From: an uncultured Bacilli bacterium
GTDB taxonomy: Bacteria > Bacillota_I > Bacilli_A > RF39 > UBA660
Length of the DNA stretch: 64,000 nt
Direction: 5' to 3'
NCBI GenBank assembly: GCA_934155645.1
Contig: CAKPHC010000002.1
Span: 124,001-188,000 of the forward strand
A model generated the notes under the pieces. The model saw only the letters and a program-made list of their open reading frames with translations, did no database searches and was not told where the DNA came from. The translations under genes were made by a program, and so were the position numbers. Below are positions 52,001 through 60,256 of the stretch, piece after piece. The first letter of the stretch is position 1. Each line of letters opens with the position of its first letter.

Positions 52001-52135
52001 TCCATCGATATCCATATGTTGAGATAAAGCAGCGTATCCTAAGCTCATTACAAAAACTACTAGACATAATGAAATTGTTAGTATCTTCCTTTTACTTATA
52101 TTTAATTTTCTTAATTTATATTTAATAAAATTCAT
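49079..52135 (-). CDS. Large modular surface protein B (twin of 8491-11604)
   Basis: 1018 residues with the same signal-anchor (ILTISLCLVVFVMSLGYAAL) and the same module order as protein A: beta-rich domain, IPTMEEL module, ADEV module, two Cys-containing repeats, and a final FAGKVWRIIRVNEDGSVRLI / YPIGLITADEVAYAG / VRPVINIKPDV module. DNA from about 50998 to 52008 (plus numbering) is identical by eye to 10467-11477 of protein A. Downstream the two diverge strongly while keeping the motif order. It has its own promoter and terminator. Confidence 0.85.
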   Translation of the reverse strand: MNFIKYKLRKLNISKRKILTISLCLVVFVMSLGYAALSQHMDIDGIAQIDRNWIVKIVSITSSVTNGGVDTSHSFVGTTATLHASLPTTNATVKYEIVLENQGNITAKLSTIEKTEDTNYSITYEIEGVLEDTTVLKPGETNKVIVTIKAQDGVTNLSNTTKDLMLGFDYVEKSTSLDNNSGNTTDNGYMAYQPGDAVMFDPGDGTERLFYVVSLNNTSASFSSGGDLTVELIAADTISNAAGASSASDFLSTYTSSWKKILSSRIPTMEELAKLSGYTVKQLQDKADLRDVMPDWLLSGITANTGSVGSWMLTSSKSGDNYYTLRLDNTGVGAGAITVELASPSTVLIKPIISVSKANLPSPSYPNYEVGDKVTLVDGSTWYVARKTGQVDSMITLYSNTILKTGAFDTSGSTQYNPLSSTNVGYYIQNTFLPSIKSSLSTAGGNITGMSARLPSADEVVALAQTNSTLITAAQYSPTWIMPSQDNKLGYYSGTGFGFSTVPSTTSGVNVRGVITTLKSNIKSVDLGYRITKVNNIAKTDTNIDFSKPSSATSAIYRERQYYNNTITFSSSATYYFGKSYTFNSATGRFSLVNTTSGTWPTMSTNYATYPYTCQSTSSTGTCSSLYKLTSYTDSHYGRGYTLTNVPVGRTYIEKISSAYSSSYSSTNTYGTSYKFDPYNGEFELVNPTAITIAEVPNKYSTYKYTCRTANSTSRCTTMYEITAIATSGGSGYTLRSHTASYKDDTVTNGNGQGLYYTSTNTENSNRTYYFRGNVINNYVRFAGKVWRIIRVNEDGSVRLITQDIVDSNGFAKDISNPGYAGYMYGDYLGTSYELETANDLDSPIKTKVDSWYQNNLTNYSSYLADAGFCGDRSLSSGLGYGSDATSYGASNRLKTNKTPQFKCPQSNDLYTTKSATKGNKALTYPIGLITADEVAYAGGVFDQTSSNYYLVNGYSFWTMSPNTFTGNEIYMMRMNSEGQFYVEGALWENGVRPVINIKPDVKTISGYGTSSNPYVFS
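50998..52008. repeat. Copy 2 of the ~1-kb identical repeat
   Basis: Partner of 10467-11477. Same reading frame, same codons, including at silent third positions. The two copies are both on the minus strand about 40 kb apart. Confidence 0.85.
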
Positions 52136-52165
52136 AGTACCAGCCCCATATTATTTTACATAATT

Positions 52166-52195
52166 AGTATACACTTTTTTATAGCAAATTAGCAA
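52166..52195 (-). promoter_or_regulatory. Promoter of surface protein B
   Basis: TTGCTA (52190-52195) and TATACT (52166-52171) with an 18-bp spacer, after the pnp terminator. Confidence 0.5.
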
Positions 52196-52204
52196 TAACT
52201 AATA

Positions 52205-52235
52205 AGAAAAAAATGGCCATTTTTTGACCATTTTT
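52205..52235 (-). terminator. Terminator of pnp
   Basis: AAATGGTC/GGCCATTT stem (one G-U) with a seven-base loop, followed by seven T on the minus strand. Confidence 0.85.
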
Positions 52236-52240
52236 GTCTA

Positions 52241-54367
52241 TTACATTGCATCACGTCTTGAGAAATTTAATCTACCTTTTTTATCAGTTCCAATAGCTTT
52301 AACAACTATTTCATCACCTAGTTTTACTACATCTTCAACTTTTTCAACACGTTCTTTTGCTAGTTTAGAAATATGTACTAGTCCTTCACAACCAGGCCAT
52401 ACTTGAACAAAACATCCAAATTCTTCAATAGCAACTACTTTAGCAGTATAAATTTTACCTTCTTCTACTTCTCTTACAATGTTCTTTATCATTTCAGCAG
52501 TCTTATCAATAATTTCTTGATTAGAATGATAAATAATTACTCTTCCATCATCTTCTAAATCAACTTTAACTGCATTCATATCAGTAACAGATGTAACATT
52601 ACTTGCTTCACAAATAATCTTAGTAATCATCTCTCCACCTTTACCTATAACATCTTTAATCTTTTCAGGCTTAATCATAAATGTCATAGTCTTAGGAGCA
52701 TACTTACTAACTTCAGGTCTAGGTGCTGGAATTTGTTTTTCAATTACATCAAGTATTTCCATTCTAGCTACCTTAGCTTGCGCTAAAGCTTCTTTTAATA
52801 TTTGTTTAGTAATACCTCTAATCTTAATATCCATTTGTAATGCACATATACCACTTCTAGTACCTGCTACTTTAAAGTCCATATCACCTAAATGGTCTTC
52901 CATACCTTGAATATCAGTTAATATAGTATAATCATCACCATCAGTAATAAGTCCCATAGCAATACCTGCTACTGGTGCTTTAATTGGAACACCTGCAGCC
53001 ATTAAAGACATACAACCAGCACATATACTAGCTTGACTTGATGAACCATTACTTTCTAATATTTCAGATACTACACGAATAGTATATGGGAATTCATCTT
53101 CACTAGGAATAACTTGTAATAATGCTTTTTCTCCTAATGCTCCATGTCCAATTTCACGTCTACCTGGAGAACCATATCTACCAGTTTCACCTACAGAAAA
53201 TTGTGGGAAATTATAATGAAGCATAAACCTTTTTTCATCTTCAAGTGATAATCCATCTAATATTTGATGTTCACCTAAAGCTCCTAAAGTTGTAATAGAT
53301 AAACTTTGAGTTTGTCCTCTTGTAAATAATGCAGAACCATGAGTACGAGGTAAGATATCAATATCAGTAGATAATGGACGTATCTCTGTCATACTTCTTC
53401 CATCAGCTCTTGTTTTCTCTTTTACAACTATTCTTCTAAATAGTTCGTATTCTAATTCTTCTAATACTAGTTTTACTTTAGTAAGCAATTCTTCTAAATC
53501 TTTTTCTTTTAATTCAGAATTTTCTTCTTCATACTTACTTACTACATCTTCTTTAACTTTATCTATAGCAGCATATTTTTCTAATTTATCTTTAATACGA
53601 AGTGCTGCATCCAATTTGTCCTTGCAAAGTGAAGCAATTTCTTCTTTTAAGTCACTAGTAATTTCTAGTTTTTCATATTCCATCTTTTCTTCGCCAATTT
53701 CACTAATTATTTCTTCTTCAAAAGCGATTAATTCTTTTATTGCCTCATGACCAAACATAAGTGCTTCTAACATATCATCTTCACTAACTTGTTTAGCACT
53801 GGATTCAACCATGTTTATAGCTTCTTTAGTCCCTGCTACTGTTAAATCTATATCAGATTTTTCTAATTGTTCTGGTGTAGGATTTATAACAAATTCTCCA
53901 TCGATTCTACCAACCTTAACTCCTGCTATAGGGCCATCAAAAGGTATTTTACTAATACAAGTTGCAAGGCTTGATCCAAATAAAGCAGTTATTTCAGGTG
54001 AATTATCTTGTTCTACAGATAATACTGTATTAACTATTTGTACTTCATTTCTAAATCCTTCTGGGAATAATGGACGCATAGGTCTATCAATCATTCTAGC
54101 AGCTAATGTTGCATTATCAGTAGGACGTCCTTCTCTTTTAATAAATCCTCCAGGTATTTTACCAACTGAATATAATTTTTCTTGATAAAGTACCATTAAT
54201 GGAAAGAAATCAGATAATATATTAGCATTTTTACTAACTACAGCAGTAGATAATATTACCGTATCACCATATCTTACTAAAACAGCACCATGAGCTTGTT
54301 TAGCCATTTCACCATGTTCTACAACTATTCTTCTTCCTCTAAAGTCTAATTCAAAAACTCTTTTCAT
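52241..54367 (-). CDS. pnp: Polyribonucleotide nucleotidyltransferase
   Basis: 708 residues. Two RNase PH domains (first around residues 10-230, second 310-545 with RGQTQSL and MDFKVAGTRSGICALQMDIK), then KH (MIKPEKIKDVIGKGGEMI) and S1 (GKIYTAKVVAIEEFGCFVQV) domains. It phosphorolytically degrades RNA 3' to 5'. It lies behind the 132-residue unknown protein and rpsO, the rpsO-pnp order common to bacteria. Confidence 0.97.
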   Translation of the reverse strand: MKRVFELDFRGRRIVVEHGEMAKQAHGAVLVRYGDTVILSTAVVSKNANILSDFFPLMVLYQEKLYSVGKIPGGFIKREGRPTDNATLAARMIDRPMRPLFPEGFRNEVQIVNTVLSVEQDNSPEITALFGSSLATCISKIPFDGPIAGVKVGRIDGEFVINPTPEQLEKSDIDLTVAGTKEAINMVESSAKQVSEDDMLEALMFGHEAIKELIAFEEEIISEIGEEKMEYEKLEITSDLKEEIASLCKDKLDAALRIKDKLEKYAAIDKVKEDVVSKYEEENSELKEKDLEELLTKVKLVLEELEYELFRRIVVKEKTRADGRSMTEIRPLSTDIDILPRTHGSALFTRGQTQSLSITTLGALGEHQILDGLSLEDEKRFMLHYNFPQFSVGETGRYGSPGRREIGHGALGEKALLQVIPSEDEFPYTIRVVSEILESNGSSSQASICAGCMSLMAAGVPIKAPVAGIAMGLITDGDDYTILTDIQGMEDHLGDMDFKVAGTRSGICALQMDIKIRGITKQILKEALAQAKVARMEILDVIEKQIPAPRPEVSKYAPKTMTFMIKPEKIKDVIGKGGEMITKIICEASNVTSVTDMNAVKVDLEDDGRVIIYHSNQEIIDKTAEMIKNIVREVEEGKIYTAKVVAIEEFGCFVQVWPGCEGLVHISKLAKERVEKVEDVVKLGDEIVVKAIGTDKKGRLNFSRRDAM

Positions 54368-54377
54368 ATTTTACTCC

Positions 54378-54776
54378 TTACTTTTTAAAATATTCTCTTA
54401 TTGTATTGTTATTTAATTGTCTAAATAATTTCTTTGCTTTAAATCTACTTATCTCATCTTCATCACTAACCGGTAATAATTCACTTACTTTACAATATTC
54501 ACTAACAAATTGAGTATATTCAAGTTCTGATGAACTATATTCATTAATAACTTCTGGATAAGGATATTTTTGTCTACTCATTAAATCTATCATTTTACTT
54601 TTATCATTTTTCATACGGACTAAAGTATATCCACATACAAATGTATCGAACTTCCTGTCAATTATTGAAATAACTTTATCATCTTCATTAAACTTAATGA
54701 CATCATGTCTAATAGGCACTCTTCTTATTTCAATAATAGTTTCGATTTTACCAATATATAAATTCTTTACTTTCAT
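54378..54776 (-). CDS. Uncharacterised 132-residue protein
   Basis: Starts at the ATG at 54776 (MKVKNLYIGKIETIIEIRRV). A G7 tract about seven bases upstream forms the ribosome site. No recognised family; the sequence has no signal peptide or membrane helix, is acidic in the middle (VSDEDEISRFKAKK) and basic at the C-terminus. It sits between rpsO and pnp, 10 bp from pnp, in the operon. A role in RNA or translation is only suggested by position. Confidence 0.7.
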   Translation of the reverse strand: MKVKNLYIGKIETIIEIRRVPIRHDVIKFNEDDKVISIIDRKFDTFVCGYTLVRMKNDKSKMIDLMSRQKYPYPEVINEYSSSELEYTQFVSEYCKVSELLPVSDEDEISRFKAKKLFRQLNNNTIREYFKK

Positions 54777-54802
54777 ATTGCCCCCCCTAGTAGTATTTTT
54801 CA

Positions 54803-54832
54803 AAAAATAAAGACACCAAAAAACAGTGTCTA
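54803..54832 (-). terminator. Terminator after rpsO
   Basis: AGACAC/GTGTCT stem with a nine-base loop followed by TTTATTTTTT on the minus strand. Confidence 0.8.
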
Positions 54833-55099
54833 CTTTCTTAATCCTAATTTTTTAATTACTTCACGATATCCATTGATATCATTCTTTGCAAGGTAATTTA
54901 ATAAGCTTTTTCTTTGTCCAACTTTCTTTAAAAGTCCACGTCTTGAATGATAATCATGAGAGTGTTCTTTTAAATGTTCAGTTAAGTTGTTGATTTCTTC
55001 GGTAAGAATAGCAATTTGAACTTCTGTTGAACCAGTATCTTTTTCATTCTTTGCAAAGTCTTTAATAATTTGAGATTTTCTCTCTTTTGTTAAAGCCAT
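54830..55099 (-). CDS. rpsO: Ribosomal protein S15
   Basis: 89 residues, the exact family length. Hallmarks TGSTEVQIAILTEEINNLTEHL and HSRRGLLKKVGQRKSLLNYL. It binds 16S rRNA in the central domain and regulates its own leader in many species; a candidate leader hairpin is upstream. Confidence 0.97.
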   Translation of the reverse strand: MALTKERKSQIIKDFAKNEKDTGSTEVQIAILTEEINNLTEHLKEHSHDYHSRRGLLKKVGQRKSLLNYLAKNDINGYREVIKKLGLRK

Positions 55100-55179
55100 T
55101 TCAAAATTCCTCCTTATATTGTATATTCACTAATCTCCACGTAATGGTCGGAATAATCCACTACCTAGAAACAGCAAGC
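55100..55179 (-). promoter_or_regulatory. rpsO leader RNA with candidate S15-binding hairpin
   Basis: On the minus strand GTAGTGG (55158-55164) pairs with CCATTAC (55141-55147) around a ten-base loop, with a G-U pair as in S15 recognition sites. Next to it GTGGAGATTAGTG leads to the ribosome site. This resembles known S15 autoregulatory leaders by position and by the G-U/G-C element; no family match was run. Confidence 0.5.
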
Positions 55180-55185
55180 ACTAAT

Positions 55186-55214
55186 AATATACCTTATTTG
55201 TATTAATAAATCAA
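55186..55214 (-). promoter_or_regulatory. Promoter of rpsO
   Basis: TTGATT (55209-55214) and TATATT (55186-55191) with a 17-bp spacer. Confidence 0.5.
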
Positions 55215-55229
55215 GTACTTTTATATATT

Positions 55230-55520
55230 TTATTCCATTTCATCAAACATTGATGAATCATAATTTAATACTTTAATAACGCTTTCTTTTTCATAATGAG
55301 AAAATAAATCTTTTATTTTAAAAACCGGAAGATAAAAGATATCAATTCTTTCAAACATTAATTTTGGAATATCTAATATACCATATTCTTTTAAATATTT
55401 AATTACTTCTACTACATTATCACTATTAGCTTTAAAAGTATTAAGTGTATCTTCATCATAGTTATTAATTATTTTATCGATTTCTTCATCCGTAAATCCA
55501 TTATCTCTTAAGAACTGCAT
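55230..55520 (-). CDS. 96-residue mTERF/helical-repeat-like protein
   Basis: Short protein with the pattern GFTDEEIDKIINNYDEDTL, VIKYLKEYGILDIPKLMFERIDIF, a two-helix mTERF-like arrangement also seen within the 616-residue neighbour. It overlaps the end of that neighbour by 20 bp. Last gene of the four-gene cluster. Function unknown. Confidence 0.65.
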   Translation of the reverse strand: MQFLRDNGFTDEEIDKIINNYDEDTLNTFKANSDNVVEVIKYLKEYGILDIPKLMFERIDIFYLPVFKIKDLFSHYEKESVIKVLNYDSSMFDEME

Positions 55521-57351
55521 CTTTATTACCTCCTAACTGTACTGAAGACATAATTACATCATTAACTTTGCTTATTTCTTCGCTATTAAGTCTAGAACCA
55601 CGTATTGCAGATACTAATAAGATATGTTCCTTATCTTTTTCTCTTTCTTCAGGTGTAATGAAATCACTCTTCATAAAGAATTCATAATTACGTAATAATT
55701 TCTTTCTTGAAATGATTACTCCATTAAAATTATATGACCAGTTGCTTCGTTTATTTTCTTCTAGTGCTGTAATTATAGGGTCTGCCATCGTATCATTAGA
55801 TATAGTTAAAGGTAAATATTCATCTAAAAGCATATTATATGGATCATCTTCTAAGAATTTTTCTACATCGTGAGGTACGATTTCTTTTATTCTATCTTTA
55901 CTTATTCCACAAGAAAGATTTAAATTAGTTACAAAACCTTTGAAATCTCTTCTACCTGTTTTATATACATTTTCGTATTCCATACCTTCTTTTTTCAAGG
56001 CATATAATCTATCTAATACTCCATTAGTATAAGAAGTTAATTTAGATGAATAATTCAAAATATAATCTTCTTCATTTAATTCAACAAATCCATCAGTTAT
56101 TTCCATAATTCTAGGTGCTAATAAAGCAGATAACGGAAATCTTCCTTGTCCTACTGGAAAATCATATAATTTTAATTCATCTAAGTGACCTAATAAATAT
56201 GAATTAGTTGATAATAAAACTGCTATTTGGCGTTCCAACAAATCTTTTCGATTGTATCCAAAACTTTCCAATAACTCTAAGTTTCTTAAAAAATCTCTAT
56301 GTTTACCATAAAATTCTTGATTAGATTCACTAGGAGTAGTATCTATTATATCTCCACTAGAACGTTTAATATATCTTCTTTCAGTTTTATATTCCTTACC
56401 ACTCACCTCTTCTGCATTAAGGAAAAAGATTGGTTTATAGCAAGAGAAATATTCTCCGCTTACATGACTATTGTTAAATAATTGACAACCTTCTTCTATT
56501 AATTCAGCACTTGATTCTAATAAGAACTTAGTTAAAAGTCTACCATCTTTTTTTACAAAACCAAGTCTATTAACAGATAAAGCATTTAATACTTCCTCTA
56601 TTTTATCTAAACTTCCATTAGTCATTAATTTACTTGTTAAGTTTTCATCCAAAATAGAATAATCAAAATCATATTTATTAAATAAATCACGTAAATCTTC
56701 TTCAGCAAATTTAAGGTTTTCCGCATCAACTACTTCAAGAGGTACTTCCAAAACTTCTATTTGATTATCTTTTTCTTTATTAATTACTCTTCTAGCTTCT
56801 AAAAATCTATTATAATTAAATTTTAAGAAATCATCTAAATATTTACCTTTGTCTTCTTCTTTAATACTAAATACAGAAAATACTTTATTAATTACTTCTT
56901 CACTGAAAACTCCGTCTTTAGCTATTTCTCTTACTTCATGTTCTAAGTCATTACAATCATCCAATTTACTAAAGATTTGTTCTCTTCTTTCGATAGATTT
57001 CTTAAGACTTCTTCTTTTTATATCTGTACGATATGCTAACTCACGTATTCTTTCTTCTTGAGCATCAACTAATTCAATATCATTTTGAGCTAAATAGTGT
57101 GCAGCATATATACTCTTGGCAAGTTCTTCTTCATCAGATTTTAAGATAAGAGATATAAGTTCTTTTAAGTCACTTTCATCAACAGACTTCAAAGCTGACA
57201 AATCATCACCAGAAATACTACCATATACTTTATCAATTGCTGTAAGATTCTGTTCTAATCCATGAGATTCATCCATAACCTTTTCTAATTGTTTGTATCC
57301 TTTACTAATCAAGGTGTTTAGTTTATCAATAATAGTTTTTTCTTTTCTCAT
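55501..57351 (-). CDS. Large helical-repeat protein of unknown function
   Basis: 616 residues from the ATG at 57351 (GAGGTGATTAAG upstream). Almost entirely helical with acidic and basic patches. Parts such as LTSKLMTNGSLDKIEEVLNAL and GFVKKDGRLLTKFLLESSAEL resemble mTERF-like repeats seen in low-GC gut genomes. It lies 10 bp after the 79-residue HTH-like gene. No catalytic motif is seen. A nucleic-acid-binding or scaffolding role is a guess. Confidence 0.72.
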   Translation of the reverse strand: MRKEKTIIDKLNTLISKGYKQLEKVMDESHGLEQNLTAIDKVYGSISGDDLSALKSVDESDLKELISLILKSDEEELAKSIYAAHYLAQNDIELVDAQEERIRELAYRTDIKRRSLKKSIERREQIFSKLDDCNDLEHEVREIAKDGVFSEEVINKVFSVFSIKEEDKGKYLDDFLKFNYNRFLEARRVINKEKDNQIEVLEVPLEVVDAENLKFAEEDLRDLFNKYDFDYSILDENLTSKLMTNGSLDKIEEVLNALSVNRLGFVKKDGRLLTKFLLESSAELIEEGCQLFNNSHVSGEYFSCYKPIFFLNAEEVSGKEYKTERRYIKRSSGDIIDTTPSESNQEFYGKHRDFLRNLELLESFGYNRKDLLERQIAVLLSTNSYLLGHLDELKLYDFPVGQGRFPLSALLAPRIMEITDGFVELNEEDYILNYSSKLTSYTNGVLDRLYALKKEGMEYENVYKTGRRDFKGFVTNLNLSCGISKDRIKEIVPHDVEKFLEDDPYNMLLDEYLPLTISNDTMADPIITALEENKRSNWSYNFNGVIISRKKLLRNYEFFMKSDFITPEEREKDKEHILLVSAIRGSRLNSEEISKVNDVIMSSVQLGGNKDAVLKR

Positions 57352-57361
57352 CTTAATCACC

Positions 57362-57601
57362 TCAATCCTCGTCTTTTTCTTCCATTTCCTCTTCTTTTTC
57401 TTCTAAGTAATTTAAAATTCTTAGTCCTAGAGGAAAATTATTTTTAGTAACTCCAAGGAAATAATCAGTTAATGTACTAGTATCTATATTAAGATTAGTA
57501 CTTAGTTCTTCTGTAGTAATATTTAAATCATGCTTTTTTATTATTACTTCGTCAAAAATGTTATTACCAATAGCATCTCTTTGTTCAAGAATATTTTTCA
57601 T
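57362..57601 (-). CDS. 79-residue HTH-like regulatory protein
   Basis: Start at the ATG at 57601; a GTG at 57613 lies inside the ribosome site. The segment ITTEELSTNLNIDTSTLTDYFLGV looks like a Cro/CI-type helix-turn-helix (recognition helix TSTLTDYFLG), then NFPLGLRILNYLEE and an acidic tail EKEEEMEEKDED. Overlaps the preceding gene by a few bases. A small DNA-binding regulator of the cluster is the likeliest role. Confidence 0.65.
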   Translation of the reverse strand: MKNILEQRDAIGNNIFDEVIIKKHDLNITTEELSTNLNIDTSTLTDYFLGVTKNNFPLGLRILNYLEEKEEEMEEKDED

Positions 57602-57602
57602 A

Positions 57603-59066
57603 TTACTTTGCACCTCCTGCTATTTGATCTTCTTTTTCACTAACATTACCTACTACTCTATCTTTTAGTTTCATAGAAATATCTCTTGTTAATTCTAAAT
57701 AATGTTCAAATACATCTTCTTTACTTATAGTAGTTTGTAATTCATCAATATTACAATTCTTTTTTCTAGAATCTAATGTAGTAGTAATACTTCTAGAACT
57801 ATCTGCTTTCTTTCCAAATAATCCGATAATACCAAAAATATTATCTCTTAATCTAGTATATACAACTCTAGCTTGTCTTCCTTTAGAATTTGGTTTCAAT
57901 TCTTCTAGCCCTTTTAATTTTTTATTAGATGTAAATACTACTCTTTTACCTACATTATCATTTCTTAATTGTTCAATCAATAAAAATGCATCTTCAATTG
58001 TTTCTTGCGAATCAATATCTCTAATATCATTCTCTATTCTTTCACTTAAGAATAATACACAATTCTTAGTTCCTAAAGGGTCATTATCATATTCACTTAA
58101 AGCTTGTTCTAGTTTTCCTGTTTTATTAACCAAAACTTCTGTAGCTTCTTCCTCTAGTTCTTCTAATTCATCAGTGCTTTCTTTATATTCTTTTAAAAGT
58201 CTAATTCTATTTTCAATTGGTTCTAAATCATCTTTATGATTTTCTTCATCAGCAATCAAACTTTTGGTTTCTAAAAAATCTATATTAGCAAAAGCTATTA
58301 AAGCCTCTACCACTTTAGGATTAAAATCATCTCCAAATGAATAACTCCATTGGTTTAATATAGAAGCAATTTCTTCGTCATTTGAACATTGTGATAAAAT
58401 CTTATAAACTTCTTTTATTTTTAACAAAGTTTTAGGTTTAAACGTATCATTTAATCGTTCATTAATTTCATTAATTTTTCTAGACATTTGAGCTTCATCA
58501 GTTGATAAGAGCATTTTTTCGTATAATGCATTGTTCTTCTTAATTGCTTCCATCTTTATGTTATTTTTTTCTTCATCACTTAGTCTAGAAGAAGAATTAA
58601 CTAATTCAAGAAGCAAATCAACACTTGCAATCTCTTTATCTTCACTAATAACTTCATCTTTTAACTTTGCATATTGTCTTTCCATAGACTCAGCATATTG
58701 ATATTCAGCTATTTTATCCGCTAACAAAGTAGTTCTTTTTTCTAAAAGTTCCTTTGTAGCACCGACAAAATTTTCAGCAAGAGAAATTTGAGGAATCGCA
58801 TCTCTTCCAAATTTTAAAAATCCTTCATATATAGTCTTAAACTTAGATAATTGATTTAAATATTCATCACTTAACGAAAGAGACTTTGACACATAGACAA
58901 AATCATTAGTATCTAATTCATAAAGTTTAAAAGGGTTATCTTTAAGAGATGCTATAACATCTTTTAATCTTGTAATTTCTTCTATTTTTAATTCCCTTTT
59001 ATCTTTTGCTTCTTCTACTAAAAGCAATTTCTCGTTTATTAGCATTAATAGTTTTTCAAAGCCCAT
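57603..59066 (-). CDS. 487-residue coiled-coil protein of unknown function
   Basis: Mostly helical, with charged heptads such as RELKIEEITRLKDVIASLKD and DELEELEEEATEVLV. No signal peptide or membrane helix. Its first residues MGFEKLLMLINEKLLLVEEAKDKRELK are amphipathic. It lies between ftsZ (75 bp downstream of its stop) and the HTH-like gene. Position beside ftsZ suggests but does not show a division role. No family recognised. Confidence 0.72.
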   Translation of the reverse strand: MGFEKLLMLINEKLLLVEEAKDKRELKIEEITRLKDVIASLKDNPFKLYELDTNDFVYVSKSLSLSDEYLNQLSKFKTIYEGFLKFGRDAIPQISLAENFVGATKELLEKRTTLLADKIAEYQYAESMERQYAKLKDEVISEDKEIASVDLLLELVNSSSRLSDEEKNNIKMEAIKKNNALYEKMLLSTDEAQMSRKINEINERLNDTFKPKTLLKIKEVYKILSQCSNDEEIASILNQWSYSFGDDFNPKVVEALIAFANIDFLETKSLIADEENHKDDLEPIENRIRLLKEYKESTDELEELEEEATEVLVNKTGKLEQALSEYDNDPLGTKNCVLFLSERIENDIRDIDSQETIEDAFLLIEQLRNDNVGKRVVFTSNKKLKGLEELKPNSKGRQARVVYTRLRDNIFGIIGLFGKKADSSRSITTTLDSRKKNCNIDELQTTISKEDVFEHYLELTRDISMKLKDRVVGNVSEKEDQIAGGAK

Positions 59067-59122
59067 AATAATGCCTCCTATTCTAATAAAAATTATAGCA
59101 TAATTTGTCAGTTATGTAAAAG

Positions 59123-59142
59123 AAAAAAAGAGCTTATGCTCT
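59123..59142 (-). terminator. Terminator of ftsZ
   Basis: AGAGC-ATAA-GCTCT stem followed by seven T on the minus strand; overlaps the ftsZ stop codon. Confidence 0.83.
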
Positions 59143-60244
59143 AATAATTTCTATTTCTTAAGAATGGAGGTAATTCATACTCCCCATCACTATCAGTATC
59201 ATTGTCATCTTCATCAATTACTGGAGTAGCAGTTTCTACTTCTTTAATTCTTCTTGTTGGAGTTTGTGCTGTATTATATAAAGGTTCTTTATTGTTCTTA
59301 TCAAATCCAGTAGCGATTACTGTAACAATTACCTCATCAGTTAAGTTTTCATTGATAACAGAACCAAATATTGTATTTATATCAGTATTAGATGCAGCTC
59401 TTACTACTTCTGCAGCTTGTTCAGCTTCAAATAATGTTAAATTCATACCACCAGTGATATTGATAATTGCATCAGTAGCACCAGATATAGATGTTTCAAG
59501 AAGTGGACTAGATACTGCTTGCTTAGCAGCTTCAATAGCTCTATCTTCACCCATACCTATACCAATACCTATAATAGCATTTCCTGATTTTTCCATAACA
59601 GCTTTTACATCGGCAAAGTCAAGGTTAACTAAACCTACAACTGCTATTAAGTCTGATATAGATTGAACACCACGGCGTAATACATTATCTACTTCTTTAA
59701 ATGCTTCAAGCATTGGTGTAGTTTTATCAATAATTTCTCTTAATCTATCATTTGGAATAACAATTAGCGTATCTACATGTTTCTTTAATTCTTCAATACC
59801 TGCCAAAGCATTTTCCATTCTCTTTCTACCTTCAAAGGTAAATGGTTTAGTAACAATGGCAACAGTTAATGCTCCTAGTGCCTGAGCTATTTCAGCAACT
59901 ACAGGTGCAGCACCTGAACCAGTTCCTCCACCCATACCACAAGTAACAAAAACCATATCAGCCCCAGCTAATGCATCTTCGATTTCTTTTTTAGATTCAA
60001 CAGCAGCTTCTCTACCAATTTCTGGCTTTGCACCTGCACCTAATCCATCAGTAAGATTAGCACCAATTTGAATTTTTACATCTGCCTGTGAATTATTTAA
60101 TACTTGTAAATCTGTATTGGCAACGATAAATTCAACGCCTTTTACTCCTGATTCAATCATTCGGTTAACAGCGTTTCCTCCACCTCCACCGATACCTATT
60201 ACTTTAATTTTTGCTAATTGATCCATTTCAAGTGAGCCAAACAT
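59141..60244 (-). CDS. ftsZ: Cell division GTPase FtsZ
   Basis: 367 residues. Tubulin signature GGGTGSG (about 104-110), NTDLQVLNNS, GGMNLTLFEA, and the C-terminal partner peptide LPPFLRNRN that binds FtsA. Complete with the variable acidic linker (DDNDTDSDGEY). It forms the Z ring. Located 12 bp after ftsA with a GGAGGAATTGGA ribosome site. Confidence 0.98.
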   Translation of the reverse strand: MFGSLEMDQLAKIKVIGIGGGGGNAVNRMIESGVKGVEFIVANTDLQVLNNSQADVKIQIGANLTDGLGAGAKPEIGREAAVESKKEIEDALAGADMVFVTCGMGGGTGSGAAPVVAEIAQALGALTVAIVTKPFTFEGRKRMENALAGIEELKKHVDTLIVIPNDRLREIIDKTTPMLEAFKEVDNVLRRGVQSISDLIAVVGLVNLDFADVKAVMEKSGNAIIGIGIGMGEDRAIEAAKQAVSSPLLETSISGATDAIINITGGMNLTLFEAEQAAEVVRAASNTDINTIFGSVINENLTDEVIVTVIATGFDKNNKEPLYNTAQTPTRRIKEVETATPVIDEDDNDTDSDGEYELPPFLRNRNY

Positions 60245-60256
60245 TCCAATTCCTCC

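Noticed and set aside
8491..52135. Diversity-generating retroelement acting on the lectin-like surface proteins
   Set aside because: No reverse transcriptase, no template repeat and no adenine-specific variation seen in the window. Gene conversion explains the pattern better.
59202..59666. 154-residue open frame on the plus strand inside ftsZ
   Set aside because: Antisense shadow of a fully conserved ftsZ, with no ribosome site.
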